Position numbers and translations under genes: made by a program
Notes under the pieces: model-generated
Seen by the model: only the letters and a program-made list of their open reading frames with translations
Database searches by the model: none
Told to the model about the DNA's origin: nothing
Part shown: positions 17,297-25,284 of the stretch, piece by piece
Layout of the letters: each line of letters begins with the position of its first letter
How positions within the stretch are numbered: the first letter of the stretch is position 1
Assembly (NCBI GenBank): GCA_036652795.1
Contig: JAVVVD010000005.1
Location: 62,001 to 126,000 of the forward strand
DNA: 64,000 nucleotides
From: JAVVVD01 sp036652795
GTDB taxonomy: Bacteria > Bacillota > Clostridia > Christensenellales > CAG-138
Direction: 5' to 3'

Positions 17297-18079
17297 CTAT
17301 CTACGTGCAACCATTTCCTGTACTGCAAACGATGCTACATCGTCCGCGTATTTGTGCGGGCCAAATCCCGCGTCATAGCCCAACTCCTTGGCAAGCTCGT
17401 GCGTAATGCGCGCGCCTCCGCAGCAGAGTATGTATTTATCGCGCACACCCTCGGCCTCCATCAGCTCCACCAGCTCTGTAAGGTTATGGATGTGCACATC
17501 CTTCTGGGTAACAGTCTGTGATACAAGCAGCACATCCGCGTGCAGCTCCTCCGCTTTTTTAAGGAATTCCTCATTTGTCACCTGTGCGCCCATGTTATAC
17601 GCTTCTATCATTTCAAAGCGCTCCAGCCCATAATGACCAGCAAAGCCCTTGCGATTCATCACCGCGTCAATACCCACCGTATGTGCGTCCGTGCCTGTGG
17701 ATGCGCCCACCACAATCACTTTGCGGCCTATATTTGTTTTGATGTATTCATCGCATTCGTGCATATCCATCACACCTGTTTCCACAGCCTGCACATGAAT
17801 GTCGGTATAGTCCACCGTATATGCGCAGGAACCATACACCACATAAAACGTATATTCCGTATCAAGGCTTTGCGCGTGCGCCACGGAAGGCTCTCTTATT
17901 CCCATTTTTTTTGCAAGTATGCGTGCGGCCTCACTGCCCTTATCGTCGTTTTTAACGGGTAGCGTAAATGAGAGCTGCACCTTGCCATCGTTCATGGTAT
18001 CGCCGTAAGCGCGAAGTTTGGTCAAATCAAGATTTTTATCAAAATCCTTTGCTGACATATCATACAGTCCGCCGCTCAT
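17297..18079 (-). CDS. kamE: Lysine 5,6-aminomutase, beta subunit (B12- and PLP-binding)
   Basis: KamE binds adenosylcobalamin and PLP and, with KamD, moves the terminal amino group of beta-lysine (or D-lysine) to C5. The 260-residue sequence shows the B12 motif DxHxxG as Asp131-His133-Gly136, and Lys144 in NRKGFAGH falls exactly at the position of the PLP-binding lysine described for this family. The C-terminal half is a Rossmann-like cobalamin domain with VLLVSQTVTQKDVHIHN. The start overlaps the kamD stop by four bases. Confidence 0.97.
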   Translation of the reverse strand: MSGGLYDMSAKDFDKNLDLTKLRAYGDTMNDGKVQLSFTLPVKNDDKGSEAARILAKKMGIREPSVAHAQSLDTEYTFYVVYGSCAYTVDYTDIHVQAVETGVMDMHECDEYIKTNIGRKVIVVGASTGTDAHTVGIDAVMNRKGFAGHYGLERFEMIEAYNMGAQVTNEEFLKKAEELHADVLLVSQTVTQKDVHIHNLTELVELMEAEGVRDKYILCCGGARITHELAKELGYDAGFGPHKYADDVASFAVQEMVARR

Positions 18080-19635
18080 TTCGCCGCCTCCCCTCTCATT
18101 ATTTCAATAAATGGGTTGAAATACGCCTCATTTTTTTGCACAACACCTGCAAGGCCCTTTCCTCCATCACGCATACGCTTGATATCAGCGAATATGCCGC
18201 GCTCCAGCGTACCAAACAACCCCAGTTGTTCTATCTCGCCCAGCAGATCCGTTGCCTTTGCCAGCACTTCATTTGCGCGTCCTGCTATCTTGCCGTCCGC
18301 CTTGAATGTCATCTCATCCCCCAAGTCCTTCATGGTGTTGAAAATATACAGCGCATTTTCAATCGCCAACGCACGGTCGCTCATAAATGGGGTATGTATA
18401 GCTTCTGTCAGCATACCAAGCAGATGCAGCTTCTGTCCGGTCATTATAGTTACCATGTTAAACAGCGCATCCTGCACATGACCTCTGAATATGTTGCCCG
18501 TCATGAACTTTGTTGGCGGCATGTATTTAAGCGGCGCGTTGGGGAATATCTCCCTTGCCATCTGCGCCTGCGCCAGCTCATACAGGAAGCCATTCTCCAC
18601 ATCCGGCGATATTTCAAAGGCATGGCCAAGCCCCATTTGCTCTTCAGGCAGACCTGCGCACAGCGCAAACTGCTCGTTTAGGAATTGGCTTGCCAGCACC
18701 GTGTGCGCTTCCTCAACAGCATCGGCAGTTGTAAGGTAGTTGTCCTCGCCCGTGTTGATTATAACGCCCGCATAGGAGTTTATTACGCGTGAAAAATACT
18801 GGTCTACTATTGTGCGCTGCATATTTATATCGCGGAACAGTATTCCATACAGCGCATCATTGAGCATCACATCAAGGCGTTCAAGTGCGCCCATCGCGGC
18901 AATTTCAGGCATGCACAACCCTGAACAGTAGTTGCACAGGCGTATATAACGCTTTTCCTCCACGCCCACCTCATCCAGCGCCGCGCGCATCAGGCGGAAG
19001 TTTTCCTGTGTGGCATATGTGCCGCCAAAACCCTCCGTAGTCGCGCCATAAGGCACGTAATCCAGCAGGCTCTGGCCGGTGGTACGTATAACGGCAATTA
19101 TGTCCGCGCCCTGTTTGGCAGCAGCTTTAGCCTGCGTGATATCCTCATAGATATTGCCGGTAGCCACTATAACATACAGATACGGCCCTGTCTTATCTCC
19201 GAATTTATCAAGATATTCTTTGCGTTTGCCAACATTTGCACGAATGCGCTGCGCGGTTTTTTCTGCAACTGGCATTATCGTTGCGCGGATTTCCTTTTCG
19301 CTGTGGGCCGGCAGCTTGGTAATATCAATTTCACCCTTTGATATAGCCACCGCAACCTGCTGTGCGTTTAGCCCCGTCTCCGTCATTGCATTGCCAATAT
19401 AATAGGCGACACCGCCCGATAACACACCCTTTTCAAGGATATGCTCCACCACAACGTTTGGTAACGGCACCTCTACGTCATTTACTCCGTCTATGCCAAG
19501 CAGGCGGCATACGGCGCGCTCCACCGTAACGGTGGTGTTCAGATCGATAAAGCCCTGTATATCCGCGGCCACCTTTGCCGCGCTTGTTCGCGCTCTATCG
19601 ACAAGCGTTCTGTTTAAATTGAGTTTGCTTTGCAT
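18076..19635 (-). CDS. kamD: Lysine 5,6-aminomutase, alpha subunit
   Basis: This 519-residue protein is full length for KamD, the TIM-barrel subunit that binds substrate and the upper face of the cobalamin. Recognisable segments include LIDLNTTVTVERAVCRLLG-like FIDLNTTVTVERAVCRLLG near residues 29-47, YVPYGATTEGFGGTYATQEN and YMPPTKFMTGNIFRGH. With KamE it converts L-beta-lysine from KamA to 3,5-diaminohexanoate. A GGGAGG site lies upstream, and a long hairpin separates it from kamA. Confidence 0.95.
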   Translation of the reverse strand: MQSKLNLNRTLVDRARTSAAKVAADIQGFIDLNTTVTVERAVCRLLGIDGVNDVEVPLPNVVVEHILEKGVLSGGVAYYIGNAMTETGLNAQQVAVAISKGEIDITKLPAHSEKEIRATIMPVAEKTAQRIRANVGKRKEYLDKFGDKTGPYLYVIVATGNIYEDITQAKAAAKQGADIIAVIRTTGQSLLDYVPYGATTEGFGGTYATQENFRLMRAALDEVGVEEKRYIRLCNYCSGLCMPEIAAMGALERLDVMLNDALYGILFRDINMQRTIVDQYFSRVINSYAGVIINTGEDNYLTTADAVEEAHTVLASQFLNEQFALCAGLPEEQMGLGHAFEISPDVENGFLYELAQAQMAREIFPNAPLKYMPPTKFMTGNIFRGHVQDALFNMVTIMTGQKLHLLGMLTEAIHTPFMSDRALAIENALYIFNTMKDLGDEMTFKADGKIAGRANEVLAKATDLLGEIEQLGLFGTLERGIFADIKRMRDGGKGLAGVVQKNEAYFNPFIEIMRGEAAK

Positions 19636-19672
19636 GTTATCCCTCCCTGGCTTGGTTTGGGGTTCTTTACCG

Positions 19673-19704
19673 GCGCTGCCCGAAAAATAATTTTCGGACA
19701 GCGC
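19673..19704 (-). other. Intercistronic hairpin between kamA and kamD
   Basis: The arms GCGCTGTCCGAAAA and TTTTCGGGCAGCGC pair over 14 positions with one G-U and a 4-base loop. No T-run follows, so it is more likely an mRNA stability or processing element than a terminator. Confidence 0.6.
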
Positions 19705-19713
19705 TTATAGTTA

Positions 19714-20967
19714 TCAATTGTGATGTGCACGCTTTGCCCTTGCAAGATCCTTCGGTTCCATAGAAACCGCTTGCCCCTGCTCCAATCCTGCAATACCTAC
19801 AAGTTCTACCTTACGCTTGCCCTCGCAGACCTCGCAATGGCAGCTTTCCTCATAGTGCTCAGGCTCCGTATAGGTGGTAATCACACCCTCGAAATTGCGC
19901 AATATCACCTTGCGTGGCGTCTGGCTGATAACGTACTGCGGCATAACAGGCGTCTTGCCACCGCCGCCCGGCGCATCAACAACAAATGTGGGAATGCAGA
20001 AGCCGCTTGTATGGCCACGCAGACCCTCGATTATCTCTATTCCCTTGCTCACGGGGGTACGGAAGTGGGTCAGCCCCTGGCTCAGATCGCATACATAGAT
20101 GTAATACGGACGCACCCTTATCCTTACCAGCTCATTCACCAACTTCTTCATCACATGTACGCAGTCGTTGATGCCGGCAAGCAGTACGCTCTGGTTGCCT
20201 AGCGGTATGCCTGCATCCGCAAGTCTTGCGCAGGCCGCCGCGGACTCCTCGGTGATCTCGTTGGGATGATTGAAGTGGGTATTGAGCCAAATCGGATGGT
20301 ACTTTTTGAGCATGTTGCACAGCTCCGGCGTAATGCGCTGCGGCATTACAACAGGCGTACGTGAGCCTAGGCGCACAATCTCAACATGTGGTATCTTGCG
20401 CAGGCTGGAGATTATATACTCCAACATTTCATCGTTTACCATCAGGCAGTCGCCGCCTGAAAGCAGGACGTCTCGTACCTCTGGATGCTCGCGCACATAG
20501 TCAATGCACTTATCGATCTGGCTCTTTGGCACGGCGCAGTCGTTCTGGCCTGCAAAGCGTCTACGTGTGCAGTGACGGCAGTACATCGAACACTGATCAG
20601 TAATAAGCAGCAATACGCGATCCGGATAGCGGTGCGTAAGGCCCTTTACGGGTGAATCCGTATCCTCATGCAGCGGATCTGCATCCTCCTCGGGGGCAAA
20701 ATGCAGCTCTGCACCGGTTGGTATAGCCTGCTTTCGTACAGGGTCATACGGATCATCAGGATTTATAAGTGAGAGATAATACGGTGTAATCGCCATACGC
20801 AGCTTGCCAAGGCATTGCTTTACGCCATCTTCTTCCTCGGCTGTCAGTTTGATGTATTTTTTCAGATCCTCAAGCGTCTCTATGCGGTTTTCGACCTGCC
20901 AATGCCAGTCGTTCCACTGCTCGTTGGGAACATCCTTAAAAAGTCCATATGCTCTACTCTTGTTCAT
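19714..20967 (-). CDS. kamA: L-lysine 2,3-aminomutase (radical SAM)
   Basis: This 417-residue radical-SAM enzyme converts L-lysine to L-beta-lysine, the first step of lysine fermentation. The [4Fe-4S] cysteines are Cys126, Cys130 and Cys133 (CSMYCRHC). Lys338 in GGGGKTPV and Asp294 and Asp331 correspond, one residue shifted, to the PLP lysine and substrate-binding aspartates of the clostridial enzyme. The C-terminal CHCEVCEGKRK adds zinc-site cysteines. The length and the clustered kam genes favour KamA over EpmB. A GGAGGG site precedes it. Confidence 0.97.
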   Translation of the reverse strand: MNKSRAYGLFKDVPNEQWNDWHWQVENRIETLEDLKKYIKLTAEEEDGVKQCLGKLRMAITPYYLSLINPDDPYDPVRKQAIPTGAELHFAPEEDADPLHEDTDSPVKGLTHRYPDRVLLLITDQCSMYCRHCTRRRFAGQNDCAVPKSQIDKCIDYVREHPEVRDVLLSGGDCLMVNDEMLEYIISSLRKIPHVEIVRLGSRTPVVMPQRITPELCNMLKKYHPIWLNTHFNHPNEITEESAAACARLADAGIPLGNQSVLLAGINDCVHVMKKLVNELVRIRVRPYYIYVCDLSQGLTHFRTPVSKGIEIIEGLRGHTSGFCIPTFVVDAPGGGGKTPVMPQYVISQTPRKVILRNFEGVITTYTEPEHYEESCHCEVCEGKRKVELVGIAGLEQGQAVSMEPKDLARAKRAHHN

Positions 20968-21020
20968 GATGAAATACCCTCCTTAATCAGATCAGTGATC
21001 CACCTAGATATTGCCATAAA

Positions 21021-21046
21021 CCTGCGGCCATATTTACGGCCGCAGG
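21021..21046 (-). other. Intercistronic hairpin between kdd and kamA
   Basis: A perfect 9-bp GC-rich stem CCTGCGGCC / GGCCGCAGG with an 8-base loop is followed by only TTTATGG on the minus strand. It may be a weak attenuator or a processing site inside the lysine operon. Confidence 0.5.
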
Positions 21047-21065
21047 TCCAACATTAGAATCCTAA

Positions 21066-22106
21066 TTAAACATATTTTTCATCGAACAGCTTGCGCAGCT
21101 TTGGATTCTCGCGCAGCACGTTGAGGGTGATCTCCGCATGGTTCTTTGTGTAACCGTTGCCAACTATCATGGTAACATCCTTGCCAATTCCTTCGGCGCC
21201 AAGCGCTGCCTTTGTAAAGCTTGTGGCCATTGAGAAAAAGTATACGATGCCATCATCGCGCACCGGCAGTATTGCGCTCATCTCGCAGCTTTCGATGTTT
21301 ACGCAGCAGATTGACACGTCATATTCCTTGCCGCCGTTGGCTTCAAGCGCCTTGTCAAGTACTGCGACCGGCTCTGTTGCGGAAGCGACTACCACCTTAT
21401 GATATACGCCAAGCTCCATCAGCGCCGGCACCTGAGCTGGGTTTCTCACCACGCCTACCACGTTGCCCGTGGGGCCTACGGCCTTCATGGCCTCATAACC
21501 GCACAGCACACCGGATTTTCCGTTTGCGCCTAGGATCAGCACGCTGTCGCCCATCTTGGGCAGCTTCCTTGCCTGTGCAGGCGCACCCGCCACATCCAGC
21601 GCGGCCAGTGCAAGCGCCTCGCTCATATCATCTGGCAGCTTTGCATATATGGCGCTCTCAAATAGCACAGCCTTACCATCTATGTCCACGCGGTCGATAT
21701 CCTTGTGAATTGCCTTAATCCTATCGATCTTTAGCGGTGTCATGGAAAGCGAAACCAGCGAGGCGATCTTATCGCCAACCTTAAGATCACGATCCTTGAG
21801 ATCCTCGCCTATATATGCAACCTTACCTATAAACATGCCGCCCGAACCCGTAACCGGATTTTGCTGTTTTCCGCGCTCTGCCACAATGCCAAGTATCATC
21901 TCGCCGATCTTCTTTTCGTCGCCGCCGCAGGCTTCCTCGATTTGAGTGAAAGAAGCAGAGTCGACGTTTAGCGAAATCACGTCACAGATGATCTCGTTTG
22001 AATAGAGCTTGCTCATATCGTTGTCAATCCTATATGCCGCCTGAGTCAAAACGCCCTGTGGCTCGATCACGCGATGGGTTCCGTATTTGTTGCCTTTCAT
22101 TGCCAT
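21066..22106 (-). CDS. kdd: L-erythro-3,5-diaminohexanoate dehydrogenase
   Basis: Kdd oxidatively deaminates 3,5-diaminohexanoate to 3-keto-5-aminohexanoate with NAD+. The 346-residue protein has the family's N-terminal MKGNKYGTHRVIEPQGVLTQ-type opening and an NAD-binding loop (VLILGANGKSGVLCGYEAMK, about residues 187-206). The size matches characterised Kdd. A GGAGG site lies 9 bases before the start. It sits between kce and kamA in the lysine operon. Confidence 0.95.
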   Translation of the reverse strand: MAMKGNKYGTHRVIEPQGVLTQAAYRIDNDMSKLYSNEIICDVISLNVDSASFTQIEEACGGDEKKIGEMILGIVAERGKQQNPVTGSGGMFIGKVAYIGEDLKDRDLKVGDKIASLVSLSMTPLKIDRIKAIHKDIDRVDIDGKAVLFESAIYAKLPDDMSEALALAALDVAGAPAQARKLPKMGDSVLILGANGKSGVLCGYEAMKAVGPTGNVVGVVRNPAQVPALMELGVYHKVVVASATEPVAVLDKALEANGGKEYDVSICCVNIESCEMSAILPVRDDGIVYFFSMATSFTKAALGAEGIGKDVTMIVGNGYTKNHAEITLNVLRENPKLRKLFDEKYV

Positions 22107-22192
22107 AGTCTGATTCCTCCTGCTTTTATTAATTTAGTTTGTTTATTTTGATTTTTAGCGCGCATGCTCACAGCGCACATTTATTACTGTTG

Positions 22193-23017
22193 TTACTTTG
22201 CGGCAAGGCCCAATATATTTCTCGCCTCTGCGGGACTCGCCACCTCGCGCCCCAGCTCGTGTGCAAGTCTGGCTACCTTTTCTACAAGCTCGGCATTGCT
22301 CCTTGCAAGCACGCCCTTGCTCAGGTATACATTATCCTCAAAGCCCACGCGTACATGTCCGCCCATTATGATGCCCATGACCGCCATTTGGAACTCACAT
22401 CTGCCAACCCCAGCCACCGTCCATGTGCTTCCCGCCGGTATGCTGCCGGCCATAAACATAAGATCGCGCGGCTCGCCGCTGATTCCGCCGTTTACGCCCA
22501 TTACAAAATCAAAGTGCATGGGAGATTTGATATAGCCCTTCTTGTTGAGACGTATTGCCATATCGATCATGCCTTTGTCAAACACCTCGACCTCCGGCTT
22601 TATACCGCGCTCATTCATCTTGCTTGCAAAGTCGATTATCATGTTTTCAGTGTTAACAAATGTATCGTCGCCGCCGAAGTTACATGTTCCGCAATCCAGC
22701 GTAGCCATCTCAGGCATAAGCGTTATCGGTTGCAGCCGCTCATCATTACTCATGCCAACCGCGCCGCCAGTGCTTGGCTGTATAATAACATCCGGACATT
22801 TTTTTCTTATCGCATCCATGCAGGCCTCAAAGCGCTCCACATTCTGCGTTGGTGTGCCATCGTCATCGCGTACATGCAGATGGATTATTGATGCACCGGC
22901 CTTATACGCACCGTGCGCCTGTTTAGCAATCTCCTCAACCGTATATGGAACGGCCGGATTGTGTTCCTTTGTTACCTCTGCACCGCTGATACAGGCTGTG
23001 ATTATAAGCTTTTCCAT
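22193..23017 (-). CDS. kce: 3-keto-5-aminohexanoate cleavage enzyme
   Basis: Kce (BKACE/DUF849 family) transfers the acetyl unit from 3-keto-5-aminohexanoate: with acetyl-CoA it yields acetoacetate and 3-aminobutyryl-CoA. In this 274-residue protein His46 and His48 (IIHLHVRDDDG) match the zinc ligands of the characterised enzyme, and Glu227 in RVGFED is the probable third side-chain ligand. An AAAGGAG site lies upstream. It follows kal by about 30 bases. Confidence 0.96.
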   Translation of the reverse strand: MEKLIITACISGAEVTKEHNPAVPYTVEEIAKQAHGAYKAGASIIHLHVRDDDGTPTQNVERFEACMDAIRKKCPDVIIQPSTGGAVGMSNDERLQPITLMPEMATLDCGTCNFGGDDTFVNTENMIIDFASKMNERGIKPEVEVFDKGMIDMAIRLNKKGYIKSPMHFDFVMGVNGGISGEPRDLMFMAGSIPAGSTWTVAGVGRCEFQMAVMGIIMGGHVRVGFEDNVYLSKGVLARSNAELVEKVARLAHELGREVASPAEARNILGLAAK

Positions 23018-23050
23018 TAAATTGCTCCTTTCAGTGTGAGTCCACGGTTG

Positions 23051-23434
23051 TTATTTAGCCCTCTGCTTATCCTTTGGTACAACGCAGGTTCCGCTGGCCC
23101 GGCATACAACTATTGGTTCTGCCAACACATCGCAGGCGGAATCGTTGATATCAGGGCGTGGAGCTATAACTTTTCTTGCTTCAAACACCATCTTGCGCGA
23201 TGTGTTGCCTGTAGCCACAATTTCACCCGTGGCCTCAATATAGTCGCCTGCATACACTGGAGCCATAAATTCCACCATGTCGTACGCCTTGAACAACCCT
23301 TCATCGCCATCGTTAAGTATCAACAGTTCAGTTGCCACATCGCCAAATAGTCCAAGCATCCTTGCGCCATCCACAAGGTTTCCGCCATAGTGCGCGTCAT
23401 GCGCGCTCATTCTAAGCCTGATGGTTGATTTCAT
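23051..23434 (-). CDS. kal: 3-aminobutyryl-CoA ammonia-lyase
   Basis: Kal removes ammonia from 3-aminobutyryl-CoA to give crotonyl-CoA. The hot-dog-fold protein has the conserved MSAHDAHYGGNLVDGARML opening and GDVATELLI. I chose the ATG at 23434 (127 residues), which has GGAGG 8 bases upstream; the ATG at 23449 would bury that ribosome site in the coding sequence and has none of its own. It is the first gene of the lysine operon, downstream of the riboswitch and two terminators. Confidence 0.93.
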   Translation of the reverse strand: MKSTIRLRMSAHDAHYGGNLVDGARMLGLFGDVATELLILNDGDEGLFKAYDMVEFMAPVYAGDYIEATGEIVATGNTSRKMVFEARKVIAPRPDINDSACDVLAEPIVVCRASGTCVVPKDKQRAK

Positions 23435-23484
23435 TTCATTCGCCTCCATATTTGATTTTATCGAATTGTGCTTTTATCTTTTCG

Positions 23485-23533
23485 AAAAATAAAAAGCGCT
23501 ATCAATACAGCCGTACCAGCGTATCGATAGCGC
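23485..23533 (-). terminator. Second leader terminator before kal
   Basis: A 13-bp stem GCGCTATCGATAC / GTATTGATAGCGC (one G-U pair) is followed by TTTTTATTTTT on the minus strand. It begins about 50 bases upstream of the kal start and resembles the first leader terminator in sequence. Confidence 0.85.
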
Positions 23534-23555
23534 ATCATCTCAGGGTTAAGCGGAT

Positions 23556-23604
23556 AAAAAAAGCTATTGACATACGCGTACCAATACTACACATCGTCAA
23601 TAGC
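23556..23604 (-). terminator. First leader terminator after the lysine riboswitch
   Basis: A perfect 9-bp stem GCTATTGAC / GTCAATAGC with a 24-base loop is followed by seven T residues on the minus strand. It lies directly after the riboswitch aptamer, as an expression platform would. Confidence 0.85.
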
Positions 23605-23616
23605 GCTTCATCTGCT

Positions 23617-23790
23617 GGAAGTGCCAACAAGATGACAGTCGAACCGCGCTGAGCGGTGCGCCCAAGCCAGATGAAGATTGAGCCTCCACCCGCTTTCGGC
23701 GATATATACATTCAACAACGGCGTTGGGCGCCAATGCCCTTCATATCCGGTGCTTACCTTATCTATCGCGCCTCTATTCCCTATACCATA
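23617..23790 (-). promoter_or_regulatory. Lysine riboswitch (L-box) leader of the lysine catabolic operon
   Basis: Read on the minus strand, the leader carries the conserved L-box blocks in order: AGAGGCGCG near 23776-23768, AAGGTAAGC near 23760-23752, CGCCGAAAGC, CTGGCTTGGG, and GACTGTCA near 23640. A P4 stem GGGTGGAG / CTTCATCT and a P5 stem ACCGC / GCGGT can be drawn between the blocks. The core is followed by two intrinsic terminators and then kal. Lysine riboswitches are known mainly as off-switches of biosynthesis and uptake genes; here the genes consume lysine. Confidence 0.82.
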
Positions 23791-23806
23791 TTAATTTGTT
23801 AACTAA

Positions 23807-23836
23807 ATTATATCTACATTGATATTACGATGTCAA
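23807..23836 (-). promoter_or_regulatory. Promoter of the lysine fermentation operon
   Basis: A perfect TTGACA (23836-23831) and a perfect TATAAT (23812-23807) are separated by 18 bases on the minus strand. Transcription would start near 23800, just before the riboswitch. The -35 box contains the stop codon of kamC. Confidence 0.88.
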
Positions 23837-25284
23837 TATAAACTTTCAATATATTCCAAAATTTCATCTGGAAATGACAACAAACGGCATATATTCAATG
23901 CATCTCGCGGGCAATCGGCATTATCATGCACCTCATAGAGTCCGTAGTTCATGCATTCCGCTATCGCCGAAATACCGTCGGCACCCTCGCCTATCCGCGT
24001 ACGCACCTTTCGCATATCCATATCCCTTAATCCAGCCACCTGGTAATGCCGTGAAGCATACTGCGCCACACCATCGTAATGGGTAGTTAACACGCTTATA
24101 TCCGAAAGGCCGTCAAGATATCTTGTCGTGCCACGTACTATCTGCGCCCCTTCATCCGGGTTTGTACCGCGTGCAAACTCATCCAAGAGTATCAGCGAAC
24201 GCTGCTCGCGCGCGGCCATAACCTCATTGAATCTAACTATCTCTGCGCCAAAGCTGGAAAGCCCTCGCTCAATATTTTCAAGATCCTCCGATACTATGAA
24301 CATCCCATCAAACAGTGGCAGTTGCGCTCGGCTTGCAAACGGCAGCATTCCCGCGTGCACAAGCAGCACACCCAGCGCCAGCGTCTTTAGCGCGATGCTC
24401 TTGCCGCCCATATTCGCGCCCGTTATAACCGTAGCACCTGCGCCCGCAGCTATAGATACCGGCGTAAACGCCCTGCCATCCTGCAAAAGCGCATCCGCGA
24501 TACGCGGATTTATCATATCATCAAAGCGCAGCTCGTCCGCGCCAATCTCAGGCAATACGCCGCCATATCGCTGCGCAAGCCTTGCCCTGGCAATTGTAAA
24601 ATCCAACGCGCCTATCATGTCCATATTAGCTAGTAGCTCATCTACATACGGGCGCAGTTGCACGCATAGCTCAGCGCGTATGCGCGTTTCCTCTTCATCC
24701 TCCTGCGCAGCAAGCTCGACCCGAATACCATTTAGCTTTTCGCGTTGCTTCACATCCTGCTGCGCGCGCAGCTGTCGCTCTATCTCGCGCTTGGCTTTGC
24801 GGGCAGCCAGCAGCTTATCGCTATGTGAGTCGTTTATGAAAAAAGTGGCTCCGCGCGCAGAATCGGTATCCAGCACATTTAGTGCGCCTTCCACCTTGGT
24901 AATTCTTATTCCTTTTGTATCCGCAAGCTCCATCAGCTCATTTGCGCTCGGCGCTATAAGTTCAAGTTGCAGCGTAAAGCGCTTAAGCTCGAATAGTTCT
25001 ATCTCGCTTAGCGCTACATCGCGGCATCTTTCTACCGTGCGCCTTATATCCTTTAGCTGCATAAGCAGTCTGTCAAGCCTGTCAATTTTTTCTTTATATG
25101 TTGCAAGCCGCGTCATTAATCCATTTACGTTGCGCAGCTGGATCTCCAACTCCTGCGCATCCTTCGGACCAAACATGCGAAGCTGTCGCCTTTGCTGCTC
25201 ACCATACGGCGAAAACAGTTCCAGCGCATCCAGCGCATAGCGAAAGCCTATATTCTCCATCTGGGCAGCCGAAAGCTTTATCAT
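23833..25284 (-). CDS. kamC: MutS-like ATPase of the lysine cluster (KamC-type)
   Basis: This 483-residue protein has a MutS-family core: a coiled clamp region (about 50-230) and an ATPase domain with Walker A ITGANMGGKSIALKT and Walker B LILLDEFARGTNP. It lacks the mismatch-recognition domain of MutS and the SMR nuclease domain of MutS2. Similar genes accompany kam genes in other lysine fermenters (kamC). A role in remodelling or reactivating the B12 enzyme KamDE has been proposed by association and is inference. Its start overlaps the kamB stop by four bases, with GGAGGGG upstream. Confidence 0.8.
   Translation of the reverse strand: MIKLSAAQMENIGFRYALDALELFSPYGEQQRRQLRMFGPKDAQELEIQLRNVNGLMTRLATYKEKIDRLDRLLMQLKDIRRTVERCRDVALSEIELFELKRFTLQLELIAPSANELMELADTKGIRITKVEGALNVLDTDSARGATFFINDSHSDKLLAARKAKREIERQLRAQQDVKQREKLNGIRVELAAQEDEEETRIRAELCVQLRPYVDELLANMDMIGALDFTIARARLAQRYGGVLPEIGADELRFDDMINPRIADALLQDGRAFTPVSIAAGAGATVITGANMGGKSIALKTLALGVLLVHAGMLPFASRAQLPLFDGMFIVSEDLENIERGLSSFGAEIVRFNEVMAAREQRSLILLDEFARGTNPDEGAQIVRGTTRYLDGLSDISVLTTHYDGVAQYASRHYQVAGLRDMDMRKVRTRIGEGADGISAIAECMNYGLYEVHDNADCPRDALNICRLLSFPDEILEYIESLY

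Noticed and set aside
19714..20967. EpmB-type lysine aminomutase for EF-P modification
   Set aside because: The length of 417 residues, the C-terminal zinc-type cysteines, and the position with kamDE, kdd, kce and kal indicate catabolic KamA.
23485..23615. Repeated inverted sequences resembling mobile-element ends or a small repeat array
   Set aside because: Each inverted repeat is followed by a T-run on the minus strand and lies after a riboswitch, so terminators explain them; there is no transposase or target duplication.
24128..25240. Long open frame of 370 codons on the plus strand
   Set aside because: It lies fully antisense to kamC, is very rich in Ser and Pro from complementary codons, has no ribosome site, and matches no family.
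23833..25284. DNA mismatch repair gene mutS or mutS2
   Set aside because: It lacks the N-terminal mismatch-recognition domain and the C-terminal SMR domain, and is coupled to kamB in a lysine cluster.
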